A stretch of DNA of 13,721 nucleotides from JBEPVZ01 sp041690695 (GTDB taxonomy: Bacteria; Patescibacteriota; Microgenomatia; Daviesbacterales; UBA10151): the NCBI GenBank assembly GCA_041690695.1, contig JBEPVZ010000027.1:1-13721 (forward strand). The letters run 5' to 3'. The notes under the pieces were generated by a model, which saw nothing but the letters and a program-made list of their open reading frames with translations, was not told where the DNA came from and did not search any database. Numbering within the stretch: the first letter of the stretch is position 1; the number at the start of each line of letters is the position of its first letter. Both the position numbers and the translations under genes were made by a program. Shown here one piece after another: positions 1 through 7,640 of the stretch.

Positions 1-182
1 AGCGGGAACAACTCGCCTGGCATCTTAATAACCATCTTTTGACAGTCTGCTTCAAAAGCAAAGATGCCGCTATAGAGTCCACCATGAAGTTGGCGAATAT
101 TTTGAGCATGTGGATAAAGCTCACTTAAAAGCTGTCTGGTTTTAACGACAATCTCCTCACGGGCACTGTGGTGATCTGACAT
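1..182 (-). CDS. Phosphotransferase/kinase-like protein, N-terminal part only (cut by window edge)
   Basis: An open frame reads leftward from an ATG at 182 and runs off the window, giving 60 complete codons. The visible part has a charged N-terminal helix (residues 7-22), then a glycine-containing turn at residues 33-41 (HGGLYSGIF) and a beta strand ending in VIK with K53. A Gly-rich loop followed about 15-20 residues later by a Val-x-Lys lysine is the opening layout of the aminoglycoside-phosphotransferase/protein-kinase-like fold, where the lysine contacts ATP phosphates. The catalytic loop and DFG-like motif lie outside the window, so the substrate cannot be named. An in-frame TAA at 212-210 and no other start codon before 182 fix the start. 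It is divergent from the HD-domain gene. It could be another enzyme with a similar N-terminus; the family call is tentative, the coding call fairly firm. Confidence 0.55.
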   Translation of the reverse strand, partial: MSDHHSAREEIVVKTRQLLSELYPHAQNIRQLHGGLYSGIFAFEADCQKMVIKMPGELFP

Positions 183-188
183 CTGGCT

Positions 189-194
189 ATTATA
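189..194 (-). promoter_or_regulatory. -10 element of a leaderless promoter for the kinase-like gene
   Basis: TATAAT on the minus strand ends 6 bases before the ATG at 182. Transcription starting the usual 7 bases after the hexamer would begin on the start codon itself. No recognisable -35 box or Shine-Dalgarno sequence is seen. The hexamer lies in an 8-base perfect palindrome, ATTATAAT (189-196), which also reads TATAAT on the plus strand. Confidence 0.5.
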
Positions 195-204
195 ATCTTT
201 TTCC

Positions 205-233
205 TTGCTTTAGGCGTAACCAAGCCTTACAAT
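205..233 (+). promoter_or_regulatory. Putative promoter of the HD-domain gene, near-leaderless
   Basis: TTGCTT (205-210) and TACAAT (228-233) are separated by 17 bases. TACAAT ends 7 bases before the ATG at 241, so the mRNA would have almost no leader. No Shine-Dalgarno sequence precedes the ATG. An alternative -10 is the TATAAT at 191-196, which would leave a leader of about 38 bases. Confidence 0.4.
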
Positions 234-240
234 CCTGGCC

Positions 241-1866
241 ATGACTGAAGCCAGTTCGATCCCCCCAGTTTCAGAATGGAACCCGCCAGCTCACCAAATT
301 GCTGGAGCAATTAATTTACATGCTTTGCCCGAAAGTTATTTAAAACAGCTTCCTTATCCTTATTTTGGTAAAGATCTCGTCCACTTTGAACCTTGGTATA
401 AATTAAATGATCCTAATTTGGGCAAAATCATTGCTCGTGATTTTAGAAACTTCAGAGTTCCCTTCCTGCCCGACTTTACCGTTGTAAAAGACGGGGGTCT
501 TATTTCTCAAATCGCCCAGACTAGTCTTTTTGAGAGATTATGGTGTGTCAGACAACTCGGACCATCGGGTGATATTCCAACTCATAATTTTCACTCCCGA
601 GCGGAACATAGCCTCTGGTTAACTTTTCAAGCTTTAGAATCTTTAAATACTCTCTACGAAGAACAGCCAGATCAATTATTTAAAGTTTTGCGGCAAGATT
701 TCAGGACTGCCAATCGTCTTTCTAACGACAAACTATTTGAATATTCAACCAAACTATTTGTGCTTGGAGCGATGTATCATGATGCTGGAACTTACGCTGG
801 CGGAGATACGATTAAACAAGTCATGAGTCACCTTGGCCAACCTAATGCTGAAGAAGATATTTTGGAGAAGTTACTTTTAGCTGATAATCACGCACCTTTT
901 ACAAGGCCAATCTTTGCTGATTATCGCCAACAAATTAGTCAACTTTTATCAGATAACAAATTAGATCCAAATACTGATCTCACTTATATTCTAGATTGTA
1001 TTAACGGTCGATCTAGTTCGCTAATTGGCCGATTTATTAATCCGCCCAAAGAATTTGGTGATGTTTTAGATCTGGATCGAATCGCCTATACCTTAACTGA
1101 CTGGGCAATCGCGGGGTTAAGTATCAGAGAGGAAGTCCCGATCATTAAGCCAAACAGTTTTGATGCTCAGAGACAAAATCGGCTAATTGAAATCGTCTCA
1201 AGAATGTCCAAAACCTTTGAATATCAATCTAATAATTTTTACCGGGGGGAATTACGGCGGGGTATTAATATTGCCTCCTATACAGATATGAGGTTTCCTT
1301 GGAATCGACTCTCTCCTGCTCCTGATATTTATCTAACTGAAACTGACCAAATTGCTTATCGTAACCCGGTTAAGATTGCCTCTTTAGCCTATATGCGCAG
1401 TGCTGCTTTTACACATTACTACCGTGGCCCTCAAAACTTTTGGTTAGAACAAAACTTAGAACACGCTATCTGCCAGTGGGTTAGTAAAAATGGTGAGTTG
1501 CCTGAATGTTTAACTCCTGAAGCCTTATTGTCTTCTACAGACTTAGATCTCTACGAAGGCCTAAATCGGCTGCCTGCCAATGAATCAATCAAGCAACTAG
1601 TTGAATACTTCAACTTACTTAGAGCATCCAATAAGATTACTGGCCACCATAATATTGCTTGGAGTTATACCGACCAGCCAGAAAGTGAAAAACATGCACA
1701 AATGAGGATTAAAGCCGGTCTAGATACTTTAGTTTTTGACAAGAAGACGAATTCAACGATTACTTTAGAGGAATTTTGTGCTCGATATCCGGATCAACGT
1801 ATGGTTAGAGCATTCACTCAAGAGAGAGCAACTTACAATGGAAAATATCTCAATCTTTTGAATTAA
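241..1866 (+). CDS. SAMHD1/dGTPase-like HD-domain phosphohydrolase
   Basis: A 541-aa soluble protein of the HD superfamily, closest in layout to SAMHD1-type dNTP triphosphohydrolases. A QLG motif (105-107) precedes the signature R120-x-x-H123 (SRAEHSLW). The metal-binding H180-D181 follows, then D277-L-D279-R-x-x-Y283, which corresponds to the last metal ligand and the Lys/Tyr substrate contacts of the family. Residues about 375-450 (LAYMRSAAFTHYY and a following LLSSTDLDLYEGL) resemble the helical region after the HD core in that family. Odd: the HD is followed by AGTYAGGD instead of the usual LGHGPFSH, so the histidines that help catalysis in SAMHD1 are not in their places; H217 (NHAPF) might compensate. 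A role in dNTP degradation or pool control is an inference. An in-frame TAA at 217-219 fixes the start. The stop overlaps that of the convergent MBL gene by 4 bases (TTAA). Confidence 0.75.
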   Translation: MTEASSIPPVSEWNPPAHQIAGAINLHALPESYLKQLPYPYFGKDLVHFEPWYKLNDPNLGKIIARDFRNFRVPFLPDFTVVKDGGLISQIAQTSLFERLWCVRQLGPSGDIPTHNFHSRAEHSLWLTFQALESLNTLYEEQPDQLFKVLRQDFRTANRLSNDKLFEYSTKLFVLGAMYHDAGTYAGGDTIKQVMSHLGQPNAEEDILEKLLLADNHAPFTRPIFADYRQQISQLLSDNKLDPNTDLTYILDCINGRSSSLIGRFINPPKEFGDVLDLDRIAYTLTDWAIAGLSIREEVPIIKPNSFDAQRQNRLIEIVSRMSKTFEYQSNNFYRGELRRGINIASYTDMRFPWNRLSPAPDIYLTETDQIAYRNPVKIASLAYMRSAAFTHYYRGPQNFWLEQNLEHAICQWVSKNGELPECLTPEALLSSTDLDLYEGLNRLPANESIKQLVEYFNLLRASNKITGHHNIAWSYTDQPESEKHAQMRIKAGLDTLVFDKKTNSTITLEEFCARYPDQRMVRAFTQERATYNGKYLNLLN

Positions 1867-3215
1867 AACTCAACTTCTTGACTTAAAATCGGCAGAGTAA
1901 TATCTGAGATTCCTAAATCATCACTAATCTTTTTAGATAAACCATTTCTAGAAACATCCTCACCATGAGTAATAAAAACTTTTTTAACATTTTGAATACT
2001 TTTTAGCCAACTCATTAATTGAGCTTGGTCGGCATGAGAGCTCAAAGCTTGAGTGTTATTGACCGTCGCCTTAACATCGACGGGCAAATCATCGATGGTG
2101 ACCGTCTTACTACCTTCCATCAACTCTCTACCTAAAGTCCCTTCACCCTGGTAACCAACAATTAATAATCGCGTCGAAGGAATTGGCAAATAATTAGCGG
2201 CATGCCCGACAATTCGGCCGCCAGACATCATCCCACTGCCGGCAATAATAACTTTTGGACCTGACTTATCAAATAAATCTTCACTTTGCTGGCGGTGCTC
2301 GATCAAGCTCAGATTTGGAAATTCGAACGGATTGCCGGACTTCATCTCCTCGTGAATATGTGAATTGAAATTTTGTGGATAATGAGTGTAAACAACTGTC
2401 ATCCGCTCCGCCATCGGACTATCCAAAAAGACCGGCGTTTGAGCTCTGATTTTGCCTTCCTTTTTAAGATGCATAATCATATGGAGTAGTTCTTGAGTTC
2501 TTTCTAATGAAAAGGCTGGAATAAGTAACGTTCCGCCTGATGTTTCGACGGTATTTATTTCAGATTGAACGACCTCTGCAACGTCACCCTTGGGATGAAG
2601 CCGATCACCATAAGTTGATTCGATAACGACGACGTCGCCGCGCTCAAAAGTCTCAGTGGCTTTCTCAAGAGGCTCGGGAGAATTACCTAAATCTCCACTA
2701 AAAATAATTCTGCGGATTTCCGAACTTGGATTCTTGTCTTCAATCTCCAGACTAGCTGATCCTAAAATATGGCCCGCATCTCTCATCGAAATCGTAAAAT
2801 CACCGACCTCAAAAGGCTTGTGGTAATCAACAGTTTTAGATTTAGAAAGGGTTTTTTCAACTAAATCTTTACCAAATAAAACGGGTTTACCATCGGATTT
2901 GGCAATTTTGGCAGTATCAAAGAGTGAGATCTCAGTTAAATCTCGAGTTGATGGAGTCATCCAGATATCACCTTCAAACCCGCCTGTTAAAATAATTGGC
3001 AAGCGACCACAATGATCAAGGTGAGCGTGGGTTAAAACTGCCCCCGCTAATTTACTGGTGTCATAATCGTAAGGAAGATAATTTAGCTTTTCAATCTCCG
3101 GCAACCCCTGAAACATCCCCAAGTCAATTAAAATTGATTTACCAGACCCGGAAGTCAGAATATATGATGAACCGGTCACAATACCAGAAGACGCACCCAA
3201 GAATTTTATTTTCAC
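1863..3215 (-). CDS. Beta-CASP metallo-beta-lactamase RNase (CPSF73/YSH1-like)
   Basis: A 450-aa zinc-dependent nuclease of the beta-CASP group, which in bacteria and archaea processes or degrades RNA. All core motifs are visible: D31 after the first strands, HAHLDH at 63-68, H149 (AGHILGSA) and D175 (SGDLG). The beta-CASP insert runs from about 195 to 390, with motif A at E199 (ESTYGD) and motif B at H338 (GGRIVGHAANYL). Motif C is H394 (SSHADQ), and HGE (417-419) completes the metal site. Length is normal for the single-domain prokaryotic form with no KH domains, unlike the archaeal aCPSF. The start is GTG at 3215, fixed by an in-frame TAG at 3233-3231. It lies 36 bases downstream of lepA, so it may be co-transcribed, although it may also have its own weak -10. 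Its cellular RNA targets cannot be told from the sequence. Confidence 0.9.
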   Translation of the reverse strand: MKIKFLGASSGIVTGSSYILTSGSGKSILIDLGMFQGLPEIEKLNYLPYDYDTSKLAGAVLTHAHLDHCGRLPIILTGGFEGDIWMTPSTRDLTEISLFDTAKIAKSDGKPVLFGKDLVEKTLSKSKTVDYHKPFEVGDFTISMRDAGHILGSASLEIEDKNPSSEIRRIIFSGDLGNSPEPLEKATETFERGDVVVIESTYGDRLHPKGDVAEVVQSEINTVETSGGTLLIPAFSLERTQELLHMIMHLKKEGKIRAQTPVFLDSPMAERMTVVYTHYPQNFNSHIHEEMKSGNPFEFPNLSLIEHRQQSEDLFDKSGPKVIIAGSGMMSGGRIVGHAANYLPIPSTRLLIVGYQGEGTLGRELMEGSKTVTIDDLPVDVKATVNNTQALSSHADQAQLMSWLKSIQNVKKVFITHGEDVSRNGLSKKISDDLGISDITLPILSQEVEF

Positions 3216-3222
3216 TAAGCTA

Positions 3223-3228
3223 ACTTTA
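3223..3228 (-). promoter_or_regulatory. Possible -10 element for the beta-CASP RNase gene
   Basis: TAAAGT (4 of 6 to consensus) lies on the minus strand and ends 7 bases before the GTG start, the same geometry as the stronger leaderless promoters in this window. It is weak alone, and transcription from lepA may suffice. Confidence 0.25.
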
Positions 3229-3251
3229 CCCTATCGAAAAAGTGGACGCAA

Positions 3252-5012
3252 TTAACTCTTTAAAATGCTCAAAAAAGCTTCTTGAGGGATCTCAACTCGC
3301 CCGACCATCTTCATTTTTTGCTTACCCTTTTTCTGTTTATCTAAGAGCTTATCTTTGCGAGTCCGATCTCCACCATACAATTTAGCCGTGACATCTTTTC
3401 TAAATGATGAGACCGACTCTCGAGCAATAACTTTTCCACCAATTGTCGCCTGAATCGCAATTTCAAAGTTCTGACGAGGTAAAACCTCTTTTAACTTTTC
3501 AGTCATTCGTCGTCCAACGCTCTCAGCCTTAGGCCGATAAACGATCGAAGCCAATGCATCGACCTTTTCACCTGATACCATGATATCGACCCTGACTGCA
3601 TCAACCGGTCGGAACTCTAAAAATTCCCAATCAAGCGAAGCAAAGCCTGACGAGACTGATTTCAACTTGTCATAAAAATCGGTAATCATCTCTGCCAGTG
3701 GCATCTCATACGCTAGTTCAACCTGGGTGCTAAAGTGTTGCATATTAGTAAACTTACCTCGGCGATCTTGAATCAGATCCATGATTGCTCCCAAATAATC
3801 TTGAGGGGTAAAGATCTTGAGAGTTACCCAGGGCTCTTTTAAATCTTTAGCCATTGGCCCGTCTTCAAGTTCGGCTGGATTAGTTAATGGTTCTCCACCA
3901 ATTAAATACTCTACCGATGGAGCCGTCGCCAATAAATTGACATTAAATTCCCCCGCCAACCGCTCCTGCACCACCTCGGCATGAAGCAGTCCCAGGAAAC
4001 CACATCGGAAGCCTGAACCCAAAGCGGTTGAGGTTTCCGGAACATACGAAAAAGCAGGATCATTTAATTTAAATTTGGACAAAGCCTCTTTAAGCTCAAA
4101 ATATTCTGACGTATCGATCGGATAAAGCCCGACATAAACCATCGGCTTAACTTCCCGATAACCTGGCAAAGGTTCGACAGTTAAATCCGTACTGATCGTA
4201 TCACCAACTCGAACTTGATCAGCCTGTTTAATACCGGTCGCAATATAACCGATCTCACCAGCTGTTAGTTTACTAGTCGGATTAAGGCCCGGACTAAAAT
4301 AACCCACTTCCAGGATTTGGCCAGTAGCTTTAGTGCCAATAAAATTAATCGGCGATTGGAGCTCGCCAGTTTGACCATCAACAATTCGGACACCAGCTAC
4401 AACCCCTTTGTAAGCATCAAAAAAAGAGTCAAAAATCAGAGCCTTAAGTGGCTTCTCAGTGTTAATCACTGGAGCTGGCACTCGCTCAATAATAGCTTTT
4501 AATATTTCTGGAACACCCAAGCCACTTTTCCCGGAAGCTAGAATAATTTCTGATCTTAAAAAGCCAAAGCTATCTTCAAGTTGCTGAGAAACTTTTTCTA
4601 CATCTGAATTGGGTAGGTCAACCTTATTGACGACTGGGATCAGAGTTAAATTTTGCTCAAGGGCCGCTAAGCCATGAGCCAATGTTTGAGCTTGAATACC
4701 TTGAGTGGCATCGACCAAAAGGATAGCACCTTCGACTGCCGCCAAAGAACGCGACACTTCATATGAGAAGTCGACATGTCCGGGAGTATCGATCAAGTTT
4801 AAAATATAATCAGTGCCCTCGTAGTGATATTCAAGTCGGACTGGCGCTAGTTTGATAGTAATTCCCCGTTCCCGCTCTAAAGCTAGGCTGTCCAAAAGTT
4901 GGGGGCGCATCTTATCTGGAGCAATGTTATGACAGATCTCTAAAAACCGGTCGGCCAAAGTTGATTTACCATGGTCAACGTGGGCAATAATTGAAAAGTT
5001 CCGAATGTTCAT
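3252..5012 (-). CDS. lepA: Elongation factor 4 (back-translocating GTPase LepA)
   Basis: A 586-aa ribosome-associated translational GTPase, slightly shorter than E. coli LepA (about 600). G1 is AHVDHGKST (10-18), the G2 region ERERGITIK (46-54), G3 DTPGHVD (75-81), G4 NKVD (129-132) and G5 ASGKSG (159-164). The EF-G-like domain II, domain III, the domain V-like part and the LepA-specific C-terminal domain all follow. The C-terminal signature around YGGDRTRKDKLLDKQKKG is diagnostic for LepA against EF-G or BipA. The family binds the ribosome and affects elongation and, in E. coli, 30S biogenesis. The ATG at 5012 gives the typical MNIRNFSIIAHVDHGK start, and an in-frame TAA lies four codons upstream. 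It follows the HAM1-like gene by 36 bases but has its own -10 box just before the ATG. Confidence 0.98.
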   Translation of the reverse strand: MNIRNFSIIAHVDHGKSTLADRFLEICHNIAPDKMRPQLLDSLALERERGITIKLAPVRLEYHYEGTDYILNLIDTPGHVDFSYEVSRSLAAVEGAILLVDATQGIQAQTLAHGLAALEQNLTLIPVVNKVDLPNSDVEKVSQQLEDSFGFLRSEIILASGKSGLGVPEILKAIIERVPAPVINTEKPLKALIFDSFFDAYKGVVAGVRIVDGQTGELQSPINFIGTKATGQILEVGYFSPGLNPTSKLTAGEIGYIATGIKQADQVRVGDTISTDLTVEPLPGYREVKPMVYVGLYPIDTSEYFELKEALSKFKLNDPAFSYVPETSTALGSGFRCGFLGLLHAEVVQERLAGEFNVNLLATAPSVEYLIGGEPLTNPAELEDGPMAKDLKEPWVTLKIFTPQDYLGAIMDLIQDRRGKFTNMQHFSTQVELAYEMPLAEMITDFYDKLKSVSSGFASLDWEFLEFRPVDAVRVDIMVSGEKVDALASIVYRPKAESVGRRMTEKLKEVLPRQNFEIAIQATIGGKVIARESVSSFRKDVTAKLYGGDRTRKDKLLDKQKKGKQKMKMVGRVEIPQEAFLSILKS

Positions 5013-5018
5013 GTGGGT

Positions 5019-5024
5019 ATTTTA
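5019..5024 (-). promoter_or_regulatory. -10 element of a leaderless promoter for lepA
   Basis: TAAAAT (5 of 6 to consensus) lies on the minus strand and ends exactly 6 bases before the lepA ATG, so transcription would start at the initiation codon. No Shine-Dalgarno sequence and no clear -35 box are seen. The first three bases of the hexamer are also an in-frame stop that fixes the lepA start. Confidence 0.5.
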
Positions 5025-5048
5025 ACTTATTCCCAAGGAATTAGCATT

Positions 5049-5594
5049 TTATGCAATCTTTTTTAACCAGCTCCCAAACTCCAACCAAACTGAATAATCT
5101 CCAGGAATCCGAGTCCCTTCCATCTGAACCTCGGCAATTGATTTGCCATTTGGGACCATAGTTATAACTTCCTCAGAAGGCAAACCAACCCCAGCATACT
5201 CTTCTAAAAACTCGCCTTTGGTTTGGTGTTTAAATAATTTAGTCTGATCTTTATCAACGTAGCAAATCGCCTCTTTAAAAATTACTTCCTTATTTTCATA
5301 AGGCTTCATTAAGTTTAAAAAGTCCTCATTAGTCAGCCATTCATTCATATATTTCATTAACGGGCCCGGAAAACCGCGCAGTGAAGTAATAAACCAACCG
5401 GCATCATAAATAAAGACTGGATGTCCTAACTTTTCAAAAGCTTGTTTAGCCAAACTCATCACAACCTCTTCAATCGAATCTGATTGAGGCTCAATTAGAT
5501 CAATTTTTTTAGTTTCAAAATGAATACTCATTGGCCTAAGCACTCGCTCAGCTAATTCAACTTTCTTAGGATCTTCGGTTGGGTAATAAAGCAT
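5049..5594 (-). CDS. Divergent HAM1/RdgB (ITPase)-like protein
   Basis: A 181-aa protein with the fold signature of the non-canonical purine NTP pyrophosphatase family, which hydrolyses (d)ITP and XTP to monophosphates. The core is visible: a strand-helix around EEVVMSLAKQAFE (42-54), PVFIYDAGW (59-67) where the family has an acidic 'DSGL' motif, and GFPGPLMKYM (74-83), typical of Ham1/ITPA. FKEAICYVD (106-114) matches the following strands. It is divergent: the N-terminal TxNxxK substrate loop reads PTEDPKK (5-11), and the C-terminal SHR signature is missing. Activity or specificity may therefore differ from RdgB. The gene starts 3 bases after the murJ stop and in the same frame, so no longer N-terminus is possible. 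No Shine-Dalgarno sequence is present, and translation may depend on ribosomes finishing murJ. Confidence 0.65.
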   Translation of the reverse strand: MLYYPTEDPKKVELAERVLRPMSIHFETKKIDLIEPQSDSIEEVVMSLAKQAFEKLGHPVFIYDAGWFITSLRGFPGPLMKYMNEWLTNEDFLNLMKPYENKEVIFKEAICYVDKDQTKLFKHQTKGEFLEEYAGVGLPSEEVITMVPNGKSIAEVQMEGTRIPGDYSVWLEFGSWLKKIA

Positions 5595-5597
5595 AAA

Positions 5598-7244
5598 TTA
5601 AAGAGCCCGGGTATCTTCAACCATCTCTTTGGTTTTAAGACTAAATTGGAGCCGATAAATGCGCTTTAAGTAACCAGAGAAAGACGATAGCTCTTCAATC
5701 TTAAATAACCAGATAAATAGCAGATAAATTGTAACCCCCAAGAACGAAGCGATACCTGTTAGTAATAATAAATTAACAGTTTTGGTAGTATCAAAAACGA
5801 GCTGATCTAAAGCTTTAATCGGTAAATAAAGTGCAAAGGCCGATAAAACCGATGCTAAAATCATCTTTCCGGCTGGATAAAGTAGATTCTGGCGATTAAA
5901 ACCACCAATCTGTCGATTTAAAAAGAAGAGCAATAAAATTATCGATAAGTTGCTTGAAATAGCATAGGAAAGTCCGAGTGTCCACAAATCCAAATGGAAG
6001 ACAACAATAAATAACAAGCTCAAAATAACGTTCACCAACACGGTTATAAAAGAAACAATAACTGGCGTCTTAGTATCTTTCAAGGCATAAAATCCACGAA
6101 CTAAAAGCAGAGTGGCTGATTGACCAACCAAACCTAACGATAAAAAGGCCAAGGTTCGGCCGGTTAAAACAGTATCGAGCCAACTAAATTGAGAAGCCCC
6201 AAAAACTAGCCTGACAATCGGAATTCGGAGAACCACTAAAAAGACCATCGCTGGGAGGGTTAAAAATAAGATCTGGTGAAAAGTCGTTAAGATTGTGCCT
6301 CGAAAAAGCTGCGGCTCGTTAGTAGCTTTTTCTCGCGATAAAATTGGCAAGGCCGCTTGAGCAATGGTTGCCCCAAATAATCCGATTGGCACAGCCTGCA
6401 AATGAGAGGCAAAAGTAAATAAAGTTACTGAAGAAACAGAGATCAAAGATGCTAAAGCAATACTCACCACATCGTTTAACTGCTCAGCTACCAATCCTAA
6501 GTTTCTAAGACTCATTAATTTGACGACATCCCGGACCCCTTGATTAAGCCAGTTTAAAGATAATTTATATTTAAATCCCAGCGCGGAAACTTGAGGAAAT
6601 TGAATCAAGGCGTGTAAAAAAGCTCCTAAAATAACTCCCAGGCCAGTACCCATAATCCCAAGCCACGGAGACAAAACCACGATTCCAAAAATAATCCCAA
6701 CGTTGTAAAAGACAGGCGCAAGCGATGGAATAATAAACCGCTGGTAAGATTGACTAATTCCAACAAAGAACGATCCGACGACCAGTAAAAACTGACCAAT
6801 TAAAATTAATCGAGATAATTGATCGGTCATAATCTTATCCTGACCCGTAAAGCCCGGGATAATTAAACTGTTGAGTGGACTAATAAAGATAAAGGCTAAA
6901 ATTGCGACCAGTCCAAATAAAACTAGCGATAAATTTAAAATATTATTTGCAAAGTCAAAAGCTTCTTTATCACCTTGACGATGAAGTAACTCAGTAAAAA
7001 TTGGAATAAAAGCGACCGATAAAGCTCCAAAAATTAATAGTTGGAAGAGTAAATCTGGCAATTTAAAAGCCGCAAAGAATAAAGCGGCTTGGCTTGAATC
7101 AAAGTTATGAACCATTAGCCGGTCGCGAATCAAACCTAAAAAACGAGACGCAAAAACCGTGATCATTAAAATTGTGGCTCCCGAAAGAATTGAATTCTGC
7201 TTTGATCCTAGGAGTAAAAAGAGTGATTTTGCGGATTTTTCCAT
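5598..7244 (-). CDS. murJ: Lipid II flippase MurJ (MviN family)
   Basis: A 548-aa integral membrane protein of the MOP superfamily, built from about 14 hydrophobic segments across its length. It is expected to flip lipid II across the cytoplasmic membrane for peptidoglycan synthesis. The N-terminal signature matches MurJ: FASRFLGLIRD (31-41) carries the R34 and R40-D41 equivalents of E. coli R18, R24 and D25. FFAAFKLPDLLFQLLIFGALSVAFIPIF (from residue 56) is the TM2 hallmark. Deviations from E. coli: the D39 position is Ala (A54) and the R52 position is Phe (F67). Length is slightly above the usual 510-530, with about 15 extra N-terminal residues. It heads a minus-strand group (HAM1-like, then lepA). 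Its promoter lies in the divergent region shared with rpsT. Confidence 0.93.
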   Translation of the reverse strand: MEKSAKSLFLLLGSKQNSILSGATILMITVFASRFLGLIRDRLMVHNFDSSQAALFFAAFKLPDLLFQLLIFGALSVAFIPIFTELLHRQGDKEAFDFANNILNLSLVLFGLVAILAFIFISPLNSLIIPGFTGQDKIMTDQLSRLILIGQFLLVVGSFFVGISQSYQRFIIPSLAPVFYNVGIIFGIVVLSPWLGIMGTGLGVILGAFLHALIQFPQVSALGFKYKLSLNWLNQGVRDVVKLMSLRNLGLVAEQLNDVVSIALASLISVSSVTLFTFASHLQAVPIGLFGATIAQAALPILSREKATNEPQLFRGTILTTFHQILFLTLPAMVFLVVLRIPIVRLVFGASQFSWLDTVLTGRTLAFLSLGLVGQSATLLLVRGFYALKDTKTPVIVSFITVLVNVILSLLFIVVFHLDLWTLGLSYAISSNLSIILLLFFLNRQIGGFNRQNLLYPAGKMILASVLSAFALYLPIKALDQLVFDTTKTVNLLLLTGIASFLGVTIYLLFIWLFKIEELSSFSGYLKRIYRLQFSLKTKEMVEDTRAL

Positions 7245-7259
7245 GGCTTTATAGTTACA

Positions 7260-7288
7260 ATTATCGATTTAGTACGCCTAATTTACAA
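7260..7288 (-). promoter_or_regulatory. Putative murJ promoter
   Basis: Minus-strand TTGTAA (7288-7283) and GATAAT (7265-7260) are separated by 17 bases. The hexamer ends 15 bases before the murJ ATG, predicting a leader of only about 8-9 bases, too short for a normal Shine-Dalgarno site. It lies in the 90-base divergent region shared with rpsT. Confidence 0.4.
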
Positions 7289-7312
7289 TGACCTTGCATA
7301 CTACAGGATGTC

Positions 7313-7318
7313 TATGAT
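7313..7318 (+). promoter_or_regulatory. Possible -10 element for rpsT
   Basis: TATGAT (5 of 6 to consensus) lies 16 bases before the ATG at 7335 and would give a leader of about 10 bases. It lies downstream of the alternative ATG at 7308, which supports 7335 as the true start. No convincing -35 box is seen. Confidence 0.3.
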
Positions 7319-7334
7319 AACATTTGATGCTGTT

Positions 7335-7640
7335 ATGCCGATAATTAAATCCGCGAAGAAAAAACTTCGCCAAGATAAAAAACGAACTAGTCGTAATTTA
7401 AAAATTAAACTTAATATAAAAAACCTTTTAAAGCAGGCCAGACGCCAGGCAACTCCGGAAAAGATCCAAAGTGTCAGTAGTGCCTTAGATAAAGCGGTCA
7501 AAACTAAGTTCATCCATAAAAATAAGGCTGCTCGATTGAAAAGCCGATTAGCTAAACTTGATCCATCTACGAACATCGCTACTAAAACAACTGCTAAAAA
7601 AACTACATCCAAGCCTAAATCCAAAACTTCTCGAAAATAA
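7335..7640 (+). CDS. rpsT: Small ribosomal subunit protein bS20
   Basis: A 101-aa, very basic 30S protein that binds 16S rRNA. The start MPIIKSAKKKLRQDKKR aligns with the family N-terminus (E. coli MANIKSAKKRA), and FIHKNKAARLKSRL (about residues 59-72) is the C-terminal family signature. The body is three predicted helices. A longer frame with ATGs at 7308 and 7314 would add nine residues with no family counterpart, so 7335 is preferred. Beyond the usual end there is a Lys/Thr/Ser-rich, probably unstructured tail of roughly 24 residues. The gene is divergent from murJ and lies 63 bases upstream of the pilus operon, which has its own -10 box. The open frame on the opposite strand here is a shadow. 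Confidence 0.93.
   Translation: MPIIKSAKKKLRQDKKRTSRNLKIKLNIKNLLKQARRQATPEKIQSVSSALDKAVKTKFIHKNKAARLKSRLAKLDPSTNIATKTTAKKTTSKPKSKTSRK

Noticed and set aside
2996..3223. A 75-codon plus-strand frame inside the beta-CASP RNase gene
   Set aside because: It lies opposite the HxHxDH-coding region, has no family features, and the minus-strand gene is unmistakable.
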